The notes under the pieces were generated by a model, which saw only the letters and a list, made by a program, of their open reading frames with translations, was not told the origin of the DNA and ran no database searches. A stretch of 64,000 nucleotides of DNA from VMCP01 sp964527775. GTDB lineage: Bacteria > Bacteroidota > Bacteroidia > NS11-12g > UBA955. This document shows positions 8,598 through 15,576 of the stretch, in pieces. The stretch is from assembly GCA_964527775.1 (NCBI GenBank), contig CAZGQS010000011.1, forward strand, positions 1 through 64,000, in the 5' to 3' direction. Every line of letters starts with the position of its first letter. Position 1 is the stretch's first letter. The translations under genes and the position numbers were made by a program.

Positions 8598-8688
8598 TAA
8601 GTCCTAGCGAAGCGTGAGTCACCGCGAAGCGTAAGTCCCCGCGAAGCGTAAGTCCTAGCGAAGCGTGAGTCACCGCGAAGCGTGAGTC
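8598..8688 (-). repeat. 17-bp tandem repeat, 5.4 units
   Basis: Units starting at 8598, 8615, 8632, 8649 and 8666, plus a partial unit, are variants of TAAGTCCTAGCGAAGCG. This is the reverse complement of the GGACTCACGCTTCGCTA repeat at 21357-21509. The array runs into the TAG stop codon of the M1 peptidase gene. Confidence 0.9.
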
Positions 8689-11057
8689 TACTTATTCTTA
8701 TAAACCTCAAATCGATTCAACTCGTACTTCTCAGGCCAGCTGTTGTTCGATTCATCAATGTCTGCGGTCTCTTTGAAGGGGTCAATCAAAATGCTGCTGA
8801 CTTCTTTGTTTTTTGAGAAAGTTTTAGTGATTTTTTGTTCGTTCTTGCGCCAAATATATGCGTGAATGTAGTCTACCTCTGAGGTGCCATCTGTGAAGTT
8901 CCATTGGATGATAACAGGCATTACCGTTCCACCTTTGTTGCTCAAATGTAACTCATAGTAGTACTTGTTTTTGAAATTGAGATTTTCAGTTGAATCTAAA
9001 ATCGTTAAGTTTCTGTAGCGATCTACAATCATCGGCTTATCGCGAGGCTCAATGGCTTTTTCATTGACCGGCTTTAAGGCCTCGTAGTAGTACTTGTCTC
9101 TAAGTGTGGTATCGGTGTCAACGGCAAATTGTATGCCTTCGGCTTTGTTGCGCAAACGAGAAACATGAATATACTCACCGTTGAGGTTGACGGGTTGTCC
9201 GCGACGGATGCGAGGATTAACGGCTTCTGTACGAGCGCCTCTATTGAACGTATCCATCTTCACAGGTACCGATTGAGGTGATTCAACTTGGAAGGCAACT
9301 ACACTGTCAAGAGAAATATCTACCGGATCAATGTCGAAGAACCAAGCCCTCCAAAACCAATCAAGGTCTACCGCTGATGCATCTTCCATGCTTCGGAAGA
9401 AATCTGTTGGACGAGGATGTTTAAATGCCCATCTGCGGCAATACTCTTTAAAGGCATAGTCAAAAAGTTCACGTCCCATAACGGTTTCTCGTAATATATT
9501 GAGAGCTGTTGCGGGCTTTGCGTAGGCGTTAGGGCCAAATTCGATGATGTTTTCGGAGTTGGTCATGATAGGTTCCAATTGTTCTTTTGGAAGCATCATG
9601 TAGTCAGTGATTTTATGAGCAGGACCTCTGCGTGATGGGTAATTATTGTCAAATTCTTGTTCGGTGAGGAACTGAACAAAGGTGTTTAATCCTTCGTCCA
9701 TCCAGCTCCAATTGCGCTCGTCTGAGTTGATAATCATGGGGAAGAAATTATGTCCCACTTCGTGAATGATCACACCAATCATGCCGTACTTTATAGATGA
9801 AGAATAGTTTCCTTTTTCATCGGTTCTTCCGTAGTTGAAACAAATCATGGGATACTCCATTCCGCTGCTGGCTTCAACGCTGATAGCCACCGGATAAGGG
9901 TAGGGGATGGTGTATTTTGAATAGGTTTTGATGGTATGTGCTACAACCTTGGTTGAGTATTTATTATAGAGTGCGTAAGATTCTTTAGGATAATAACTCA
10001 TGCACATCACCTTCTTGCCTTCAACGGTAACGGCCATCGCATCCCAAGTGAACTTTCGAGAGCTTCCCCATGCAAAGTCGCGCACATTTTGTGCTTTATA
10101 GCGCCAGGTTTTGGTGCCTGCCGCTCTAGCGGGCGACTTTTCCTTGTTTTTAGCTTCGTCTAGAGTAACAATTTGCACGGGAATATCTGAAGTTTGTGCT
10201 GATTTCCACCGCAACATTTGTTCAGGAGTTAACACTTGAGTATAGTTTTGACATTCGCCTGTAGCTGCAATGATGTGATCTTTTGGAACCGTCATGCTTA
10301 CATCGAAGTTTCCAAAAATGAGTGAAAATTCTCCTCTACCGGTGAACTGTTTGTGGTTCCACCCCTGATAATCTGAATAAACACACATTCTAGGATACCA
10401 TTGCGAAATGGTGAAAAGGTCGTTCCCGTCTTTCTCGAAGTACTCGTAACCACCTCTTCCGCCAATTTTCATGCGTTCAGGAATTTTATACTGCCATTTT
10501 ATTTTAAATTCGTATTTCTTCCCAGGAGCTAATGTGCTTGGTAAGTCAACACGCATCATAGTGGTGTTGATGGTATATTTCAAAGGGTTGTTTTTAGCAT
10601 CTTTTACCCAGGCAATTTCAACGCCATAACCTTCGAGGTGTTTCTTTTTTTCGAGTGATTCCAATTCATCAACCGTAATAGGTTGGCTGATTTTGCTGCC
10701 ATCGAAATAATTGTTGTCTGATTTGGGATTGTGTTCGTTTTCATCGAGTTGAAGCCACAAATAGGTCAACGGGTCTGGCGAGTTATTGAAATAAGTGATA
10801 GTCTCTTCGCCATAGAGTATTCTGTTGTCTTCGTCTAAGGTGGCCGCAATTTTGTAATCTGCACGTTGTTGCCAATAATCTGGCCCTGGTGCACCCGATG
10901 CAGAGCGATATTCATTGGGGTCAGCAAGGGTTCTTCCGAGTTGTTCAAAACGATTTCCGTGGTTGGATTTTGGATTGTTTTGGATGTTTTGAGCGTTCAA
11001 AGAGATAAAACATCCCCCGAAAACAAATAAAATAGTTTTAAATACCTGCTGATTCAT
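8688..11057 (-). CDS. Secreted M1-family zinc metallopeptidase
   Basis: A 789-residue protein with a signal peptide (to about LNAQ, residue 23). The peptidase core shows the zinc motif HEVGH (near residue 432) with the third ligand Glu 18 residues later in WMDEGLN, and a GMEYP segment that corresponds to the exopeptidase GxMEN motif of M1 aminopeptidases. The C-terminal part has beta-rich segments and no recognisable type IX tail. It probably cleaves peptides in the periplasm or outside the cell. It lies next to a HupE-like protein and a DUF6702-like protein, an arrangement I recall from other Bacteroidota, which suggests a shared role. The stop codon is made by a 17-bp repeat unit. Confidence 0.88.
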   Translation of the reverse strand: MNQQVFKTILFVFGGCFISLNAQNIQNNPKSNHGNRFEQLGRTLADPNEYRSASGAPGPDYWQQRADYKIAATLDEDNRILYGEETITYFNNSPDPLTYLWLQLDENEHNPKSDNNYFDGSKISQPITVDELESLEKKKHLEGYGVEIAWVKDAKNNPLKYTINTTMMRVDLPSTLAPGKKYEFKIKWQYKIPERMKIGGRGGYEYFEKDGNDLFTISQWYPRMCVYSDYQGWNHKQFTGRGEFSLIFGNFDVSMTVPKDHIIAATGECQNYTQVLTPEQMLRWKSAQTSDIPVQIVTLDEAKNKEKSPARAAGTKTWRYKAQNVRDFAWGSSRKFTWDAMAVTVEGKKVMCMSYYPKESYALYNKYSTKVVAHTIKTYSKYTIPYPYPVAISVEASSGMEYPMICFNYGRTDEKGNYSSSIKYGMIGVIIHEVGHNFFPMIINSDERNWSWMDEGLNTFVQFLTEQEFDNNYPSRRGPAHKITDYMMLPKEQLEPIMTNSENIIEFGPNAYAKPATALNILRETVMGRELFDYAFKEYCRRWAFKHPRPTDFFRSMEDASAVDLDWFWRAWFFDIDPVDISLDSVVAFQVESPQSVPVKMDTFNRGARTEAVNPRIRRGQPVNLNGEYIHVSRLRNKAEGIQFAVDTDTTLRDKYYYEALKPVNEKAIEPRDKPMIVDRYRNLTILDSTENLNFKNKYYYELHLSNKGGTVMPVIIQWNFTDGTSEVDYIHAYIWRKNEQKITKTFSKNKEVSSILIDPFKETADIDESNNSWPEKYELNRFEVYKNK

Positions 11058-11096
11058 GCAAAGTTCAATGAACGGCGAATATACGGAAAACGCTAA

Positions 11097-11669
11097 TTAT
11101 AAGCGATCGAAAATGAGCCAAAGGCTCCAAAGGGCGCACAAACTCCCAACAATTTGCGAAAATTGCAAATGTTTTTCTGCCGTTGGTAAAAGTTGCATCT
11201 TTTTTAAAAACGTAGTCAGTCGCAAAATCAACAGTACAAAGATCAACTGTCCCAATTCTAATCCTAAATTGAAAGAAAATAGGGGAAGTACAATGCTCAT
11301 TTCATGCCCGAATAATGACCTTAAATAGGTTGAAAATCCCAAGCCGTGAATGAGTCCGATGCTGAAAATAATGATCCATGAATGTCGTCTAAAATGTTGT
11401 GGAAACCACCATTGAATACCGGCAAAGAAGATGGTGACTGCGATTCCAATTTCTACCCATTTTGAAGGAAGAACCGGACCCGAAACGGCTGAATAGGCCA
11501 AGGTTAAACTGTGTCCTAAGGTGAAAAAACTTACGGCCCAGGCGGCTTTTTTCCAGTCATAAAATGAATATCCGCAAAAGGTAGCCAGCAGAAACATCAT
11601 ATGATCATAGCCTTGTATGTCTAAAATGTGTTGCCATCCTAAAGACAGCCAAAGCGTAAAATCACTCAT
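11097..11669 (-). CDS. HupE/UreJ-like membrane protein
   Basis: A 190-residue polytopic membrane protein (about five or six hydrophobic segments). It carries the marks of the HupE/UreJ group: GYDHMMFLLA near the N terminus, FFTLGHSLTLA, GLIHGLGFS and FNLGLELGQ. Some family members are nickel or cobalt permeases, but this subgroup, found beside M1 peptidases in Bacteroidota, has no established substrate. It is upstream of and co-oriented with the peptidase gene (39 bp apart) and its start lies only 20 bp from the divergent DUF6702-like gene. Confidence 0.8.
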   Translation of the reverse strand: MSDFTLWLSLGWQHILDIQGYDHMMFLLATFCGYSFYDWKKAAWAVSFFTLGHSLTLAYSAVSGPVLPSKWVEIGIAVTIFFAGIQWWFPQHFRRHSWIIIFSIGLIHGLGFSTYLRSLFGHEMSIVLPLFSFNLGLELGQLIFVLLILRLTTFLKKMQLLPTAEKHLQFSQIVGSLCALWSLWLIFDRL

Positions 11670-11676
11670 CTTTGTT

Positions 11677-11684
11677 TACTTTTG
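11677..11684 (+). promoter_or_regulatory. -7 promoter element TACTTTTG
   Basis: A perfect TAnnTTTG match ending 5 bases before the ATG at 11690, so the mRNA would be nearly leaderless. It lies in the 20-bp divergent gap with the HupE-like gene. Confidence 0.5.
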
Positions 11685-11689
11685 TTGGG

Positions 11690-12211
11690 ATGCGCAAATT
11701 TATCATTCTGAGTTCAATTACGGTAATGTTCATGCTTACTTCGTTTAAAATTCACCCCTTTTACGTGGGAATTACTGAGGTGAGGTACAATACGTCAAAC
11801 TCTAAAGTGCAGGCATCCATCAAGTTATTTACCGATGATTTCCAAAGGGCCTTCAGCAAGTTTGGGGGAAATATGGAACCCAAAACATCCAACGAAGACG
11901 ATAAAAAGAAGGTCGAAGAATTTCTTCTGTCGAAGTTTGGAGTGACTTTTTTGTGCAGTAATTCTCGTCCCCAGATAAAATTCACCCTTTTTTCTTGGGA
12001 AGAAGAGGAGGAGGCCACCTGGTTCTATCTTACTTCAGATACAAAAATTGATGCTAGAGACCTGCCTCAGAACATCATCATTTACAATAGATTGCTTTGC
12101 GATCAACACGAAGAACAACTTCATGTATTGCATTTGTATGTCAACAATAAGCGTGAGTCTCAGCAGATTAACTGCGAGAAACAAGGCTATAAATTTGAGG
12201 TAGCCCCTTGA
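11690..12211 (+). CDS. DUF6702-like exported protein
   Basis: A 173-residue protein with an N-terminal hydrophobic export signal (about residues 3-18) followed by KIHPFYVGITEVRYN, which I recognise as the start of DUF6702 proteins of Bacteroidota. The mature part is mixed alpha/beta with an acidic EEEEEATWFYL stretch. No catalytic motif is seen and the function is unknown. It is divergent from the HupE-like and M1 peptidase genes; the three form a recurrent neighbourhood, so a joint task at the cell envelope is likely. ATG 11690 is chosen over an upstream TTG because it follows the promoter element directly. Confidence 0.72.
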   Translation: MRKFIILSSITVMFMLTSFKIHPFYVGITEVRYNTSNSKVQASIKLFTDDFQRAFSKFGGNMEPKTSNEDDKKKVEEFLLSKFGVTFLCSNSRPQIKFTLFSWEEEEEATWFYLTSDTKIDARDLPQNIIIYNRLLCDQHEEQLHVLHLYVNNKRESQQINCEKQGYKFEVAP

Positions 12212-12241
12212 TTTTGAGTAAAGCGTGATTATCTTCACGGT

Positions 12242-13273
12242 ATGCCAAGTTCACATCAATTAGAGTTGGATAAGTCGACCACGTGGTTTCAGTTAACCGC
12301 TTTGTGGGCCTTTGTGGAAGTGGTTTTAGGGGGGGTATTGCATGCATTAAGATTGCCATTTACAGGAGTTTTGGTGGGTGGTGCAGCTGTTTTTATCATT
12401 GGAGCCATGGTTCTGCATTCGCAAAACCCATTTAAAGATATCATCAGAGCTACTGGGGTGGTGTTAATAGTGAAGGCAGGCGCAAGCCCGCATTCGCCAT
12501 TACCCGCATATCTGGCAGTTGCATATCAAGGCTTTTCAGGGGCCTTGATTTTTAGTTTGATGAGGAATTTCAAGATTGCTGCTATGCTCTTTTCGGTTTT
12601 GGCCATGCTTGAGAGCGCCCTTCAGAAATTGTTGACTCTTACCATTATGTATGGAATGGCCTTTTGGGATGCCTTAGATTCTTTCGTGCATTCAGTGTTG
12701 AAGTCGCTCAAAATGGGTGACAGTCACAATGCTACAGAACTCGTCTGGACGTATATTTTGGTTTATTTTTTTTGGGGTATTTTCTTGGGATATCGACTCT
12801 CCGGATTTTATAAACGACTGCCGTCATTGGTGACTGAGTTAAGGAAATTCATGAATCCACATGTTGATGAAGAAATGCCCAATGAACCTGGTTCTCAAAA
12901 TCAACGCACCTATTCAAGCATTGTATTTTGGATTTTCTATATTCTCATGTTGCTCGGAATGGTTGCCAGCTTGGCTTATCTTAATAATGATAAACAAAAC
13001 TTATTTTATGTGGTCTTTAGATCGTTGTCAGTCACATTTTTACTGTTCTTGGTGATCAATCCACTATTCAAATGGTTCGTTAGAAAAGGGTCTCAAAAAA
13101 GTAAAAATCAGTTATTGGTAAAGCTCATTACAGAAGATTTTGTCATACTCCGCCTTGAATATACGGCCTGTTTAAAGTTAGTTAAAGCTAGGAGACTGTA
13201 TTTTTGGAGGTACATCCAAGCCGTGGAGTACTTGATTGCTTGGAGAATTCAAAAGGTTCAAAATTTGGAATGA
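12242..13273 (+). CDS. Polytopic membrane protein heading the molybdenum-enzyme operon
   Basis: A 343-residue protein with at least six hydrophobic segments. The N-terminal half (LWAFVEVVLGGVLHALRLPFTGVLVGG, then GVVLIVKAGASPHSPLPAYLAVAYQG) resembles the S-components of energy-coupling-factor transporters, but I cannot assign it to a known family. The C-terminal part holds two more membrane helices (about residues 225-285) and a basic tail. Its stop overlaps the ATG of the NTPase-MobA gene, so it is translationally coupled to cofactor genes and may take part in uptake of molybdate or of a precursor. That role is inferred only from position. Confidence 0.7.
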   Translation: MPSSHQLELDKSTTWFQLTALWAFVEVVLGGVLHALRLPFTGVLVGGAAVFIIGAMVLHSQNPFKDIIRATGVVLIVKAGASPHSPLPAYLAVAYQGFSGALIFSLMRNFKIAAMLFSVLAMLESALQKLLTLTIMYGMAFWDALDSFVHSVLKSLKMGDSHNATELVWTYILVYFFWGIFLGYRLSGFYKRLPSLVTELRKFMNPHVDEEMPNEPGSQNQRTYSSIVFWIFYILMLLGMVASLAYLNNDKQNLFYVVFRSLSVTFLLFLVINPLFKWFVRKGSQKSKNQLLVKLITEDFVILRLEYTACLKLVKARRLYFWRYIQAVEYLIAWRIQKVQNLE

Positions 13274-14328
13274 ATATTCACATTTTAACTGCACCAATTG
13301 GGTCTGGGAAATCTACATTATTGCTAAAATGGCTTAAATCAAACCCTTCAATCGAGGCTCATGGATTCCTATCGATTCATGAGAGACATCTAAATGAACC
13401 GCGAAAACTCTTGTTGTTGCCTGAATCTACCTTGATTCCGTTTGAATCTGAAAAAGGTGAAATTCACGTGGGTAAATTCAAGTTTCTGGCAACGGCTTTT
13501 TTAAAGGGAATTCAGCAACTCATAAGAGCAAATCCGATGGCCACCATCGTCATTGATGAAATTGGAAAACTCGAAATCCAAGATCAAGGATTTGAACCTG
13601 ATTTATCTTCGGTGATGAAAGATTTCAAGTTTGAAACATTGATTGTGGTAGTAAGATTGAGCTTACTAGCTGATATGATGCAAAAGTATCCGTTGCTAAA
13701 AAATGCCAAAATCAATCAGGGTCCTTGGTTTCCTCAAAGGCCAAAAGTCTGTGGCTTGGTGTTGGGAGGCGGTAGGAGCAGTAGAATGGGCAATCCCAAA
13801 TGTTTTATGAATTATCACGGGGTTCCGCAGTACATTCATTTGGTAAATCAAATGCAGAAAGTCATTGATGGTGAGGTTTTTGTAAATGTGCCGTCTGAGC
13901 TTGAAAGGGAAATTGAGGTGCCCAATGTGATGGTAGATTTGCCTGGGTTTGCAGGTAAGGGACCCATTTCAGGATTGCTGACTGCCCTTGAAAAAGTCAC
14001 AGATTCATCTTGGATGGTGGTAGGGGTTGATTATCCACAATTGTCAGTGATTCAATTGAATGAATTGTTTTCAGCTCATCAAGTTTCTGGAAGATCTGTG
14101 TGTTTTTTAAATCCATCCAATGGATTTTTAGAGCCTCTGGTCGCAATTTATTCAGCTTCAGATTTAGCGGGTCTTAAGCGCCATTTTGAGCAAGGAAATG
14201 AAAGTTTAAGGCACTTTTTAGGTCAATTAAATGCTTTGATTTTGCCCTTGGCAAACGCTGAAGTACTGACCTCAATAGACAGTCCTGCGGAAGCAGAAAA
14301 ATATCAATCCCAAATTTCAACGAAATGA
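13270..14328 (+). CDS. mobA: Fusion of P-loop NTPase and molybdenum cofactor guanylyltransferase MobA
   Basis: A 352-residue two-domain protein. Residues 1-150 form a P-loop NTPase: APIGSGKST at 8-16 and a Walker B-type IVIDEIGKLE at 93-102, the signature of the THEP1-like nucleoside-triphosphatase group. Residues 158-350 form a MobA domain with LVLGGGRSSRMGNPK (164-178) and a VGVDYPQL segment, which attaches GMP to molybdopterin. The NTPase may take the place of the usual P-loop partner MobB (inference). ATG 13270 overlaps the stop of the gene before it (ATGA); a start further upstream would lie inside that gene. Its stop also overlaps the fdhD start. Confidence 0.85.
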   Translation: MNIHILTAPIGSGKSTLLLKWLKSNPSIEAHGFLSIHERHLNEPRKLLLLPESTLIPFESEKGEIHVGKFKFLATAFLKGIQQLIRANPMATIVIDEIGKLEIQDQGFEPDLSSVMKDFKFETLIVVVRLSLLADMMQKYPLLKNAKINQGPWFPQRPKVCGLVLGGGRSSRMGNPKCFMNYHGVPQYIHLVNQMQKVIDGEVFVNVPSELEREIEVPNVMVDLPGFAGKGPISGLLTALEKVTDSSWMVVGVDYPQLSVIQLNELFSAHQVSGRSVCFLNPSNGFLEPLVAIYSASDLAGLKRHFEQGNESLRHFLGQLNALILPLANAEVLTSIDSPAEAEKYQSQISTK

Positions 14329-15143
14329 AAAAAGATTCTTTGCAAGCCTTTGAAATTCAACGATTCTCAAACGGAGAGAAGCAATTCATCAACGATATTT
14401 TATCAGTAGAAGAACCTTTGGGAATTAAGATTCAATGGCGAGAAAAACTCCATGACATTTCAGTAACCATGCGCACTCCTGGAAGTGACCCCGAATTGGC
14501 GCTGGGGTTTTTATTCACTGAAGGGATTATTCAGTCGTTAAATGATGTTGTGCAAATCCATGAAAACCCAGACGATTCAAGCGTGATCATTGAAATTGAT
14601 TCTCAATTGAATTGGGAAATCCAAAAACTTCAGCGCAATTTTTACACCACATCCAGTTGCGGTGTTTGCGGAAAGGCATCTATTGACGCCGTGAAAACAG
14701 CTTGTACCATAGTGGTGCCTCAAAGGAAATGGAAAGTAAAGTCAGCATTTTTAAATGCCTTGCCTCAGAAAATGAGGAATGCCCAAGAGAGTTTCGGGTT
14801 TTCGGGAGGAATACATGCTTCGGCTTTGTTTACTTTGGACGGTGAACTTGTTGAATTAAAAGAAGATGTGGGGAGGCACAACGCCCTTGATAAACTCATT
14901 GGTTCGCAATTAATGTGTCAAAAAATACCGCTCTTTCATGAAGTTTTAGTGCTGAGTGGTAGAGGAAGTTTTGAGTTGGTTCAGAAAGCAGCCATGTCAG
15001 GCATTCGATTCATTGCTTGTGTTGGTGCACCGTCTAGCTTGGCTGTAGAATTGGCCGAAGATTATGATATAACCTTGATAGGCTTTCTAAAGGCTGACCG
15101 ATTTAACGTTTATTCGGGATTTGATAGGGTCGATTTCACTTGA
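14325..15143 (+). CDS. fdhD: Formate dehydrogenase accessory sulfurtransferase FdhD
   Basis: A 272-residue cytoplasmic protein. It has the FdhD hallmarks MRTPGSDPELALGFLFTEGII, the redox motif SSCGVCGK with cysteines 112 and 115, and the C-terminal SGRGSFELVQKA and APSSLAVELA segments. FdhD passes sulphur from IscS to the molybdenum cofactor, which the downstream FdhF-like enzyme needs. It overlaps the mobA fusion by 4 bp (ATGA), so the two are co-translated. Confidence 0.93.
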   Translation: MKKDSLQAFEIQRFSNGEKQFINDILSVEEPLGIKIQWREKLHDISVTMRTPGSDPELALGFLFTEGIIQSLNDVVQIHENPDDSSVIIEIDSQLNWEIQKLQRNFYTTSSCGVCGKASIDAVKTACTIVVPQRKWKVKSAFLNALPQKMRNAQESFGFSGGIHASALFTLDGELVELKEDVGRHNALDKLIGSQLMCQKIPLFHEVLVLSGRGSFELVQKAAMSGIRFIACVGAPSSLAVELAEDYDITLIGFLKADRFNVYSGFDRVDFT

Positions 15144-15153
15144 AAATCTGCTT

Positions 15154-15177
15154 AAAATCACGTATATTCGTGTTTTT
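15154..15177. promoter_or_regulatory. Dyad with embedded -7-like element before the oxidoreductase genes
   Basis: AAAATCACG at 15154-15162 faces CGTGTTTTT at 15169-15177, an inverted repeat with one mismatch around TATATT. The sequence TATATTCG (15163-15170) is one base off TAnnTTTG and lies 20 bases before the ATG at 15191. It could be a regulated second promoter, or a weak terminator after fdhD given the T-run. Confidence 0.4.
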
Positions 15178-15190
15178 AAGTTGCTGAAAC

Positions 15191-15574
15191 ATGAAGATTC
15201 GTATCAAAGGAAATTCAGTCAGATTGCGATTGACCAAAACTGAAGTAGAAACCTTCGGAAAAACCGGCGAATTAAATGAAGAAACCCATTTATTGGGTGG
15301 TGTTTTTAGATATCAATTAAAGGCAAGTTCAAGTCATTCTACGCTGGCAGCTGCTTGGGAAAATCAAGGAATCGTATTTTACATGCCAATTGCGTTAGCT
15401 GAAAGTTGGGTCAATTCTAATGATGTTGGACATCAACACGTTTTCAAATTGCCAGCTACCGATACCCAACCCCAACAAGAGCTATTTTTGCTCATTGAAA
15501 AAGACTTCGTTTGTTTAGACAATACCTTCGAAGATCAAAGCGATAATTACCCAAATCCCAACGCCGTTTGTTGA
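15191..15574 (+). CDS. Small uncharacterised protein of formate dehydrogenase-like loci
   Basis: A 127-residue soluble protein starting KIRIKGNSVRLRLTKTEVETFGKTGELNEETHLL. I recall similar short proteins next to FdhD or FdhF-like genes in Bacteroidota (possibly DUF7009), but I cannot name a function. It has no signal peptide, no membrane segment and a single-domain beta-rich look; the C terminus ends in Cys. It is 2 bp before the oxidoreductase gene, so it is likely made with it, perhaps as a chaperone or small partner (inference). Confidence 0.7.
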   Translation: MKIRIKGNSVRLRLTKTEVETFGKTGELNEETHLLGGVFRYQLKASSSHSTLAAAWENQGIVFYMPIALAESWVNSNDVGHQHVFKLPATDTQPQQELFLLIEKDFVCLDNTFEDQSDNYPNPNAVC

Positions 15575-15576
15575 TT

